A DNA stretch of 8,483 bases from Hyphomicrobiales bacterium. Its GTDB lineage: Bacteria > Pseudomonadota > Alphaproteobacteria > Rhizobiales > SZUA-8. The notes under the pieces were generated by a model. It did no database searches. It saw only the letters and a list, made by a program, of their open reading frames with translations, and was not told where the DNA came from. Positions 1 through 6,132 of this stretch are shown in pieces (the stretch's first letter is position 1; each line of letters begins with the position of its first letter). The translations under genes were made by a program, and so were the position numbers. The DNA is taken from assembly GCA_003232175.1 (NCBI GenBank), contig QILX01000143.1, forward strand, positions 1-8,483, in the 5' to 3' direction.

Positions 1-172
1 TGGCGTCGGACCAGGTGTTGATAATGGCGATCACCGGCCGGCCGGCCCATTCGGTGGCCCCGTATCCCATCTGCATCAGCCGCGAGCGGTGACCAAAGCC
101 GCGCAAATCGTCAGGCGCGAACCAGCGGGCGCTGCGTAAGGTCTTTATGGTTTTCCGTGGCTTTCCGGTCAT
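1..172 (-). CDS. IlvD/Edd-family dehydratase, N-terminal fragment (L-arabinonate dehydratase-like)
   Basis: The first 57 residues are present; the gene runs off the left edge. After a short basic leader the sequence reads LRSARWFAPDDLRGFGHRSR, then QMGY, and later GRPVIAIINTWSDA. This matches the N-terminus of the sugar-acid branch of the IlvD/Edd family, which dehydrates aldonic acids such as L-arabinonate using an iron-sulfur cluster and Mg2+. The NTWSD stretch normally precedes the first cluster cysteine (NPCH in relatives), which would lie just beyond the window. True dihydroxy-acid dehydratase (IlvD of valine/isoleucine synthesis) begins differently, so I favour a sugar-acid enzyme, but the substrate cannot be fixed from 57 residues. 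The ATG at 172 is preceded by a weak GAGA-type ribosome site. The gene is separated from leuD by a terminator, so it is probably transcribed independently. Confidence 0.82.
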   Translation of the reverse strand, partial: MTGKPRKTIKTLRSARWFAPDDLRGFGHRSRLMQMGYGATEWAGRPVIAIINTWSDA

Positions 173-205
173 TTCAATCTCGAAATATCACATGGGAGTT
201 GGCCG

Positions 206-218
206 ATACGTTGCGTAT
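206..218. promoter_or_regulatory. Candidate operator palindrome ATACG-TTG-CGTAT
   Basis: A perfect 5-bp inverted repeat with a 3-bp centre sits 34-46 bases upstream of the ATG of the IlvD/Edd-type dehydratase, in the position of a promoter or operator. Sugar-acid catabolic genes are commonly controlled by GntR-, LacI- or IclR-type repressors that bind short palindromes. No regulator gene is visible in the window, and the family cannot be assigned from the site. Confidence 0.3.
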
Positions 219-281
219 GTTGATGTTTGAAAGCGTTGCTCCGGACCGCCGGGGCTGGGTCTGAACCTCCACCCCGATATC

Positions 282-327
282 AAAAAAACACTTTGCCGTA
301 TTTTCGCGGATTTTCCGGGAAAAGTGT
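282..327 (-). terminator. Intrinsic terminator downstream of leuD
   Basis: Read on the minus strand, ACACTTT (327-321) pairs with AAAGTGT (294-288) and is followed at once by a run of T down to 282. The 26-base interior holds smaller GC-rich pairings (CCG with CGG) that could complete the stem. It begins 25 bases after the leuD stop codon and would end the leuC-to-leuD transcript. The rest of the gap between leuD and the dehydratase (173-281) holds only the candidate palindrome. Confidence 0.6.
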
Positions 328-352
328 GACAAGCGCGCGAGGGTCGCGGGCC

Positions 353-934
353 TTATAACCAGGGCCGGTCTTCAGCGGCCGGGCGCTTCTCAAGGCTGAG
401 CGCGATATCATCAAGACCGTTGAGCAGGCAATGTTTGCGGTAAGGGTCGATGTCGAAGGAAATGGTGCCGCCATCGGGGCCGGTGATGGATTGGGTCTCA
501 AGATCAACGGTGATGATGGCATTGGCGCCGCGGATCGCGTCGTCCATCAGCTTGTCGATGTCATCTTGGGGCAGAACAACCGGCAGAATACCGTTCTTGA
601 AACAGTTATTGTAGAAAATATCGGCGAACGATGTCGCCACCACGCACCTGATGCCAAAATCCAGCAGCGCCCAGGGAGCGTGCTCGCGGCTTGATCCGCA
701 GCCGAAATTTTCCCCGGCAACGATGATTTTCGCCGCTCGGTATGCCGGCTTGTTGAGGACAAAATCGGGGTTTTCCGATCCGTCCTCATTGTAGCGCATT
801 TCAGAGAACAGCGCCGTCCCCAATCCGGTGCGTTTTATGGTTTTCAGATACTGTTTGGGGATCAGCATATCAGTGTCAACATTGCGGATATCTATGGGTG
901 CGGCAACGCCGGTCACTTGGGTGAATTTGTTCAT
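353..934 (-). CDS. leuD: 3-isopropylmalate dehydratase small subunit
   Basis: LeuD is the swivel-domain subunit of isopropylmalate isomerase. With LeuC it interconverts 2- and 3-isopropylmalate in leucine synthesis in the cytoplasm. The 193-residue protein is close to the usual bacterial length of about 200. Family landmarks are NVDTD (18-22) followed by IPKQYLK, the signature GENFGCGSSREHAPWAL (74-90), and the FYNNCFKNGILP segment (108-118). The ATG at 934 has an AGGA ribosome site seven bases upstream. Only 15 bases separate it from the argC stop codon, so the two are almost certainly co-transcribed. An intrinsic terminator follows the stop. Its partner gene leuC lies about 2 kb upstream in the same direction. 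No leuB follows it here. Confidence 0.96.
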   Translation of the reverse strand: MNKFTQVTGVAAPIDIRNVDTDMLIPKQYLKTIKRTGLGTALFSEMRYNEDGSENPDFVLNKPAYRAAKIIVAGENFGCGSSREHAPWALLDFGIRCVVATSFADIFYNNCFKNGILPVVLPQDDIDKLMDDAIRGANAIITVDLETQSITGPDGGTISFDIDPYRKHCLLNGLDDIALSLEKRPAAEDRPWL

Positions 935-949
935 GGGTCGATCCTGTTC

Positions 950-1886
950 TCAGGCGGCCTGAAGGCCCGCTGCGGCATTGGCGCCGAGTAGAAGGTTAAG
1001 GTTTTGCACCGCCGCACCGCTGGCGCCCTTGCCAAGATTGTCATAGACGGCGGACAGAACGGCCTGCCGGCGGTTCTCGTTGATGAAAACATAGATTTTC
1101 AGCATATTGGTGCCGTTTAGCGCCCGGGGGTCAAGATTGGACGGTGCGACAGCCTGGCCCGGGGGCTCGACGACAACAAATTGCGTGTCGCGATACCGTG
1201 CTGCCAGGCAATCGTAAATCATCGCCCCGGTTGGGGCTGAATCGAAGGCCCATAACTGTAACGGCACCGAAACAATCATGCCCTGGCGGTATGGCGCCAC
1301 GGAAGGCTGGAACAGCGGCCGGTGAGCCAGCCGACCGTGGGTCTGCATTTCGTCGACATGTTTGTGTTCAAATTCAAGTCCATAGGGCAAGTAGGGATTG
1401 GTGACCGGCTTGGTTTTGGCCTCGTAGGCTTCGATCATTTTCCTGCCGCCGCCGGAATAACCCGATAAGGCGTTGACGGTGAGTGGGTATTCCGATGGCA
1501 GCAATCCAGCCTCGATCAGCGGCCGCACCATGGCGATTGTGCCGGTGGGGTAACAGCCCGGATTGGATATCCAGACGTGTGCCATGCTCCAGGGTCATTT
1601 CAGGAAATCCGTAGTCCCATCCCTTGGCGGTACGGTGGGCGGTTGAAGCGTCGATGATCCGGGTCGCCGGGTTTTGGACCAGCTCGACCGCCTTGAGGGC
1701 GGCATCGTCCGGCAAACACAGGATCGCCACATCGGCAGTGTTCAGCGCCTCGGCCCGGGCGGCGGAATCCTTTCGTAGGTCATCACCAAGGCTGATCAGC
1801 TCCAGGTCAGGCCGGCCCGCAAGACGCTCGCGGATCTGCAGGCCTGTAGTCCCGGCTTCGCCATCGATGAATATTTTTGCTGGCAT
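950..1886 (-). pseudogene. argC: N-acetyl-gamma-glutamyl-phosphate reductase, frameshifted
   Basis: ArgC reduces N-acetylglutamyl phosphate to the semialdehyde in arginine synthesis. Two reading frames together give one ArgC of the short (about 310-residue) type. The first runs from ATG 1886 (MPAKIFIDGEAGTTG, the NADP-binding start) to FPEMTLEH near 1586, with DVAILCLPDDA and IIDASTAHR. The second, offset by +1, runs from about 1585 to 950 with the active-site cysteine in SNPGCYPTG, then SGYSGGGRKMI, EHKHVDEMQTHG, QGMIVSVPL and LGKGASGAAVQN. Each half keeps its family motifs, so the break looks recent or is a sequencing error. The segment between FPEM and NPGC seems about five codons shorter than I recall for relatives, which would suit a small out-of-frame deletion. 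I chose ATG 1886 because the family starts there; the frame is open upstream to 2003 only because it reads through a repeat. Confidence 0.85.
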
Positions 1887-1949
1887 TTTTGCATTCCCGG
1901 TCACGCGTTCCGCGCTCTTCGCCTCTTGGTACACCTTTTTCAAATACTC

Positions 1950-1979
1950 GTCATCCCTGGGCTTGACCCGGGGATCCAT
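1950..1979. repeat. Dispersed alphaproteobacterial palindromic repeat (DPRVKPxDD type)
   Basis: The sequence is a 9-bp hairpin, ATCCCTGGG (1953-1961) and CCCGGGGAT (1967-1975), around a CTTGA loop, with one G-T pair. Its minus-strand translation, DPRVKPRDDE, closely resembles the DPRVKPEDD peptide often seen in spurious alphaproteobacterial ORFs, where the same element has been translated. It lies in the 122-base gap between the metallopeptidase and argC. It could be a transcript-stabilising or processing hairpin inside the operon. Only one copy is in this window, so the call rests on recognising the sequence. Confidence 0.6.
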
Positions 1980-2008
1980 CAGTCGCTCTCGATTAAATCG
2001 CAAGCGTT

Positions 2009-2410
2009 TCAGAGGCTGTCCCTTTCTATCCGCTCCAGGTCATCGTCGTCAAAACCCATCTGGTGGCCAATTTCGTGAATGAGAACATGGGCGACAATGC
2101 GTTCGATCGGCTCGCGTGTGGTAATTGCGCAATCGAGCATTGATCTTCGGTAAAGCCAGATGATATTGGGCAGATCGCCGGTTCTGGTCTCGCCGGCCTG
2201 GGGTCGCCCTACGCCTTGGAACAGCCCCATAAGGTCCAGCGGATTTTCTATTTCCATTGCGTCAAGAACATCAGCTGACGCCACTTCGGCGACTCGAAAA
2301 TGGACATTGCCGCACGCGGCTCGAAATTTTTCCGGCAGACTGGCAAAAGTGCGCCGTGCCATGGCTTCGATATCGACGAGGTCAGGAAACGTCGATTCAG
2401 GTGTTGGCAT
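2009..2410 (-). CDS. Zincin_1-family (DUF1025) putative metallopeptidase
   Basis: A 133-residue cytoplasmic protein. Near the C-terminus it has HVLIHEIGHQMGFDDDDLERI, which contains the HExxH zinc motif (HEIGH) followed by a run of acidic residues. This is the hallmark of the small metallopeptidase family PF06262, common in alphaproteobacteria. The middle has the family's PNIIWLYRRSML strand region. The N-terminus (FPDLVDIEAMARRTFASLPEKFR) matches the usual helix preceding the fold. The substrate and biological role of the family are unknown to me. The ATG at 2410 lies 12 bases after the stop codon of the membrane-protein gene, with only a weak A-rich ribosome site, so translation may be coupled. 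It is followed by a repeat-containing gap before argC. Confidence 0.85.
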   Translation of the reverse strand: MPTPESTFPDLVDIEAMARRTFASLPEKFRAACGNVHFRVAEVASADVLDAMEIENPLDLMGLFQGVGRPQAGETRTGDLPNIIWLYRRSMLDCAITTREPIERIVAHVLIHEIGHQMGFDDDDLERIERDSL

Positions 2411-2422
2411 TGTGGATATTTC

Positions 2423-2920
2423 TTAAATGAATTTTCCCAAGCAGGTAAAGTTGCCGTCACAGTATTTTTCGATCAGGAACCAGAAAATGGCCAGCGCGCC
2501 AGCAACCATAAACGGGATCAATAAAGCAATCGCGGCAAGGCGCAAATTTCCCCTACGGTAGGCGATATACGAGCCGACCGGCGACAGGAAGCAAATGACC
2601 GGAAAACTCAGTACCACAGCAAACGTAAACCATAGAACCGGTTTGTTTGCCGCAACCACAGCGTCGAACATTGTCGGCGCGAACATGACCGGCATCATGC
2701 CTAAAACACCGGCGAGCCCCGACAACACCGAACCCCCCACCAAGTAGGAACGAAAGGTACCCCATCTTCTCGAAAGTTTCTGTTTTGACCGGTCCACAGG
2801 ATTAAGTGGTAATTGGCCTAAAGGCTTGTGGCAAGTCAGCGCTGCCGCCAAGGGCGCCAGGGAGGGTATGAAATTTGGGACGTCCGAAATCGTAACCGGC
2901 CCGCTAGAGCTCCCGAACAT
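2423..2920 (-). CDS. Small membrane protein of unknown function
   Basis: I do not recognise this gene. From the ATG at 2920 it would have 165 residues. Three hydrophobic segments are visible: SYLVGGSVLSGLAGVLGMMP, then the stretch from VLWFTFAVVLSFPVICF to SYIAY, and LAAIALLIPFMVAGALAIFWFLI. A short cysteine-containing tail (EKYCDGNFTCLGKFI) ends the protein. The start is unsure. ATG 2920 and TTG 2938 both overlap the end of leuC, and the codons between leuC and about 2800 (TTA, CCA, CTT, AAT) do not look coding. GTG 2797, which gives VDRSKQKLSRRWG just before the first membrane segment, is a good alternative, but none of the three has a clear ribosome site. The base composition looks AT-richer than in the neighbours. 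It is tightly followed by the metallopeptidase, in the same direction as leuC. Confidence 0.6.
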   Translation of the reverse strand: MFGSSSGPVTISDVPNFIPSLAPLAAALTCHKPLGQLPLNPVDRSKQKLSRRWGTFRSYLVGGSVLSGLAGVLGMMPVMFAPTMFDAVVAANKPVLWFTFAVVLSFPVICFLSPVGSYIAYRRGNLRLAAIALLIPFMVAGALAIFWFLIEKYCDGNFTCLGKFI

Positions 2921-4307
2921 CGACGAACCGACCGGCAATTGCCGCTGCCACCGCCATGGCGGGGGACATCAGATGGGTGCGGCCCTTGAACCCTTGACGG
3001 CCCTCGAAATTACGGTTCGAAGTAGACGCACAGCGCTCTTTGGGGTCGAGGCGGTCAGCGTTCATGGCCAGGCACATGGAGCATCCCGGCTCGCGCCATT
3101 CAAATCCCGCTTCCACGAAAATCCGGTCCAGGCCTTCAGCCTCGGCCTGGGCTTTGACCAGTCCGGAGCCCGGTACCACCATGGCGCTGACGCTGTCGGC
3201 AACCCGATGGCCCCTGGCAACGGCAGCAGCGGCGCGCAAGTCTTCAATGCGGCCATTGGTGCAGGACCCGATAAAGGCCCGGTCGATGGTGATATCCTTC
3301 ATCTTTGTACCGGGCGCCAGTCCCATATAGGCAAGTGCCCGTTGCATCGACTGACGTTTGGCTTCATCGGCAATATCTGAGGGGTCAGGCACGGCGCCGT
3401 CGATGGTGGTGATGTCCTCGGGGCTGGTGCCCCAAGTGATAATTGGCGGCAGGGAAGAGGCATCGAGTTGGATTTCGGTGTCGAAATGAGCCCCGGCATC
3501 GGATGGAAGGGTCTCCCAATACCGGACCGCAGCTTCCCACTTTGCCCCCTTGGGCGCGCGGGGGGTATCCTTCAGATAGGCGAAGGTTTTCTCATCAGGG
3601 GCGATAAGGCCAGCGCGGGCGCCGCCTTCGATGGTCATGTTGCAGACCGTCATACGGCCTTCCATGGAAAGGCTGGAAATGGCCTCGCCGGTATATTCGA
3701 TGACCTGACCGGTGCCGCCGGCGGTGCCGATCTTGCCAATGATGGCCAGAACGATGTCCTTGGCGGTGATGTGGTCCGGCGTGGTGCCGTTGACCACCAC
3801 CTTCATATTACGGGCTTTGCGCTGGATCAGGGTCTGGGTCGCCAGAACGTGCTCGACTTCTGATGTGCCAATGCCGTGGGCGAGGGCGCCGAATGCACCA
3901 TGGGTGGAGGTATGGCTGTCGCCGCAGACAATGGTAGTGCCGGGCAGGGTAAAACCCTGTTCGGGGCCGATGATATGAACGATGCCCTGACGCTTGTCGG
4001 TCTCGGAGAAATACTCAATGCCGAATTCGGCGCAATTTATTGCAATGGTTTCGACCTGAAGGCGCGATTCTGGATCGTCGATACCTAAACTTCTATCGGT
4101 GGTTGGTACATTGTGATCAACGACGGCGAGGGTTTTTTCCGGCGCCCGGACTTTTCGGCCGGTAGTGCGCAGGCCTTCAAAGGCCTGAGGGCTGGTCACC
4201 TCATGAACCAGATGGCGGTCGATATACAAAAGAGCTGTACCGTCATCGGCCTCGTGAACGAGATGGTCGTCCCAGATCTTGTCATAAAGGGTTTTGGGCG
4301 CGCCCAT
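2904..4307 (-). CDS. leuC: 3-isopropylmalate dehydratase large subunit
   Basis: LeuC is the aconitase-like catalytic subunit that carries the [4Fe-4S] cluster of isopropylmalate isomerase and works with LeuD. The protein has 467 residues, the normal length. The cluster cysteines are C349 in FIGSCTNGRIEDLR and C409/C412 in EPGCSMCLAMN. Other landmarks are VDHNVPTTDR (63-72), CGDSHTSTHGAFGALAHGIG (128-147), and SNRNFEGRQG (430-439) near the end. I chose ATG 4307 because LeuC proteins start at MGAPKTLYDKIW and AAAGGCGG lies upstream. The frame is open for 19 more codons to ATG 4364, but that part is in the leader. A TATAAT box at 4387-4382 (minus) gives a likely promoter. The gene is divergent from the TPR-sulfotransferase. 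Confidence 0.97.
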   Translation of the reverse strand: MGAPKTLYDKIWDDHLVHEADDGTALLYIDRHLVHEVTSPQAFEGLRTTGRKVRAPEKTLAVVDHNVPTTDRSLGIDDPESRLQVETIAINCAEFGIEYFSETDKRQGIVHIIGPEQGFTLPGTTIVCGDSHTSTHGAFGALAHGIGTSEVEHVLATQTLIQRKARNMKVVVNGTTPDHITAKDIVLAIIGKIGTAGGTGQVIEYTGEAISSLSMEGRMTVCNMTIEGGARAGLIAPDEKTFAYLKDTPRAPKGAKWEAAVRYWETLPSDAGAHFDTEIQLDASSLPPIITWGTSPEDITTIDGAVPDPSDIADEAKRQSMQRALAYMGLAPGTKMKDITIDRAFIGSCTNGRIEDLRAAAAVARGHRVADSVSAMVVPGSGLVKAQAEAEGLDRIFVEAGFEWREPGCSMCLAMNADRLDPKERCASTSNRNFEGRQGFKGRTHLMSPAMAVAAAIAGRFVDVREL

Positions 4308-4335
4308 GGCAGAACCGCCTTTCAAGTTTTTTTCC

Positions 4336-4376
4336 GGCGCAGATATGCGCCCAGGCAGATGCACCCGTCAAGGTGC
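4336..4376 (-). promoter_or_regulatory. Structured 5' leader of leuC (two tandem hairpins)
   Basis: Two perfect inverted repeats occupy the leuC leader: GCACC/GGTGC around a 6-base loop (4361-4376), and GGCGCA/TGCGCC around a 4-base loop (4336-4351). The second ends about 20 bases before the leuC ribosome site. A competing pairing of 4350-4357 with 4374-4381 is possible. No T-run follows on the minus strand and no leucine-rich leader peptide is visible, so classical attenuation is not supported. Transcript stability or control of translation are possibilities. Confidence 0.3.
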
Positions 4377-4381
4377 CCGGG

Positions 4382-4387
4382 ATTATA
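4382..4387 (-). promoter_or_regulatory. Likely -10 box of the leuC promoter (TATAAT)
   Basis: A perfect TATAAT read on the minus strand lies 75 bases upstream of the leuC start codon, which would put the transcript start near 4375. There is no good -35 hexamer at the usual spacing. Instead, the CtrA-type palindrome occupies the spacer side. Confidence 0.5.
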
Positions 4388-4388
4388 C

Positions 4389-4403
4389 TTAACAAACTCT
4401 TAA
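4389..4403. promoter_or_regulatory. CtrA-type binding site TTAA-N7-TTAA
   Basis: The site reads TTAA, seven bases (CAAACTC), TTAA, the full consensus for the alphaproteobacterial cell-cycle response regulator CtrA. It lies in the 148-base divergent gap, 52 bases before the ATG of the TPR-sulfotransferase and directly upstream of the leuC -10 box. For the TPR gene, its right half would sit at the -35 position if the weak TGATAT at 4423-4428 is the -10 (17-base spacer). That is the layout of CtrA-activated promoters. For leuC it fills the -10/-35 spacer, which would suggest repression. Binding is inferred from the motif alone. Confidence 0.5.
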
Positions 4404-4455
4404 CGGATTTTCTGGCACCAAGTGATATGGAAAAGTGATCCGCGAAAGGCTGACC

Positions 4456-6108
4456 ATGGCTCAAGCCACCAAGGCAGGGGATGCCGCCAGGGGTTCTGAA
4501 ACCGACAATCTCGCAACTGAGGCCCCAAGACTTGCCCAGATCCAGGCGCTTGCCCGAACCGGCCGACAAGGGGAAGCAGAGGACGCCTTGTGCCGGTGGA
4601 TCGACAAGGAGCCGATGTCCGGGGAGGCGCACCTCCAGCTTGGCAGATTGCTGTTCGCCGACAACCGGCTCGTTGAAGCCTACGGGTGCTACAAAATCGC
4701 GGCGACCCAGTTTGGCGAGCGATCGGATGTGTGGTTTGAGTTTGGCCGCTGCCTTGAGATGATGCGGCATTTCGATGCCGCCGGTGTTGCTTTTGACAGA
4801 GCCCTTCATATCGGCCCACAGACGGCTGAACTGCATATGGCACTTGGCCGCATTTACGGTGGTCTGGGTCAGCCGCAAAAGGCCATGGCTGCTATTGATG
4901 CTGCATTGCGATTAAACCCGGGCGATGTCGACGCGCTGAGTTTACGTGCCTATCAATTGCAGATCAGCGGTGACTTCAGCGGCGCACGGGATGGCTATCT
5001 GGCTGTGCTGGCCGCCGATCCCCGCCGGGTCGATGCTCATTTCAGACTTGCCGATATGGGAGAGGTGGCCGGAAATGAGGATACTGTGGTCGATGGTCTT
5101 CTGGAGGCAGCAAATCGACCTGGAGCCAAGATAGAATTTAAAGCCGTGGCTCTTTTTACCGCGGCAAATGTGCGTCGAAAACAATGTGAATTTGACCAAG
5201 CCTTCGCGCTGGCCAAAAAAGCCAATGCCCTCGCCCGGGGGGATGCCCGGTTCGAGCGCTCGGAGCTGACGGCGCTGATTGATCGGCAGATCAGATGTTT
5301 CGACGCCGAGACATTCAAGGCTCTCGAGGGGCTGGGCGACGCCAGCACCAAACCGATCTTTATTGTCGGCATGCCGCGCTCAGGCTCGACACTGGTTGAA
5401 CAGGTTCTTTCATGCCATCGGGATATATCAGCAGCGGGGGAGATTGGGAAAATCCAGAACATTGATGCGCTGCTGGCCGCTCCAGCCGATGACGCACGGT
5501 TCTTATATCCCAGTGATCTCAAATCCATGGATTTCCAGAAAATCAGGCCGCTTGCGGGGCATTACCTTGAAACTCTGACTGAGCGCGGTGGCGTCGGGGC
5601 CAGCCGGATAACCGACAAGTCACTGTTCAATTTTCTCCATCTGGGCCTGATCGCCCTGCTGCTGCCAAAATCGCACATCATCCATTGCCGCCGCGATGCG
5701 CGCGATCTGGGCCTTTCGTGTTTTTTCCAGAAATTCTCTGCTAAAAACACCCTCGCCTTCACCAATGATCTCGGCGATATCGGGTTTTATATTGCCGAAT
5801 ACCGGCGGATGATGACCCATTGGCAGGAGGTATTGCCGCTGCAGATACTGGATATCGAATATGAGGATATGGTGCAGAACCAAGAGGCGGTCAGCGCCAA
5901 GGCCATTGCCCATATTGGGCTGGGCTGGGATGTAGCCTGCCTTAGCCCACACAAAAACCAGAGGGCGGTGAAAACCGCGAGCCTGTGGCAGGTGCGGCAG
6001 CCGGTTTACGGATCATCGGTCGGTGTGTGGCGAAACTATGAGGCCCATCTGGAGCCTTTGCTGGCGGAGCTTGACAGCAAAAAGGCCCGGGCATCCGCCG
6101 GGCCTTGA
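4456..6108 (+). CDS. TPR-repeat sulfotransferase-family protein
   Basis: The 550-residue protein has two parts. Residues about 25-265 are a run of TPR helices, for example AHLQLGRLLFADNRLVEAYG, VWFEFGRCLEMMRHFDAAG and LHMALGRIYGGLGQPQKAM. Residues 300-545 are a sulfotransferase domain of the Sulfotransfer_3 type. The PAPS 5'-phosphosulfate loop is GMPRSGSTLVEQ (305-316) and the 3'-phosphate motif is CRRDARDLGLSCF (411-423). The end, QVRQPVYGSSVGVWRNYEAHL, is typical of this TPR-linked group. Members probably transfer sulfate from PAPS to a glycan, lipid or protein; the acceptor is unknown here. There is no signal peptide or membrane segment. ATG 4456 is preferred because GAAAGG lies six bases upstream; GTG 4435 in the same frame is the alternative. 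The upstream CtrA-type site suggests cell-cycle control. It is convergent with rplS. Confidence 0.88.
   Translation: MAQATKAGDAARGSETDNLATEAPRLAQIQALARTGRQGEAEDALCRWIDKEPMSGEAHLQLGRLLFADNRLVEAYGCYKIAATQFGERSDVWFEFGRCLEMMRHFDAAGVAFDRALHIGPQTAELHMALGRIYGGLGQPQKAMAAIDAALRLNPGDVDALSLRAYQLQISGDFSGARDGYLAVLAADPRRVDAHFRLADMGEVAGNEDTVVDGLLEAANRPGAKIEFKAVALFTAANVRRKQCEFDQAFALAKKANALARGDARFERSELTALIDRQIRCFDAETFKALEGLGDASTKPIFIVGMPRSGSTLVEQVLSCHRDISAAGEIGKIQNIDALLAAPADDARFLYPSDLKSMDFQKIRPLAGHYLETLTERGGVGASRITDKSLFNFLHLGLIALLLPKSHIIHCRRDARDLGLSCFFQKFSAKNTLAFTNDLGDIGFYIAEYRRMMTHWQEVLPLQILDIEYEDMVQNQEAVSAKAIAHIGLGWDVACLSPHKNQRAVKTASLWQVRQPVYGSSVGVWRNYEAHLEPLLAELDSKKARASAGP
6079..6106 (-). terminator. Intrinsic terminator of rplS
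   Basis: A perfect 9-bp stem, AAGGCCCGG (6082-6090) and CCGGGCCTT (6098-6106), encloses a 7-base loop. Read on the minus strand it continues into a run of five T (two of them in the stem), which makes it a good rho-independent terminator for rplS 26 bases past the stop codon. It lies entirely within the last codons of the convergent TPR-sulfotransferase gene and reaches into its stop. On the plus strand no T-run follows, so it would serve that gene poorly. Confidence 0.7.
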
Positions 6109-6132
6109 TAAAGATGCCTTTAAGCTAATTTT

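Noticed and set aside
1575..1605. Programmed ribosomal frameshift in argC
   Set aside because: There is no slippery heptamer or clear stimulatory hairpin at the frame switch, and ArgC is not known to me to use frameshifting. Mutation or sequencing error is simpler.
2826..3380. Plus-strand open frame antisense to the end of leuC
   Set aside because: It has low-complexity, glycine- and histidine-rich composition with no motif, and is fully explained as a shadow of leuC.
4324..4351. Hairpin with adjacent T-run as a terminator
   Set aside because: On the plus strand the T-run precedes the hairpin. On the minus strand the hairpin is followed by A's, so it cannot be an intrinsic terminator in either direction.
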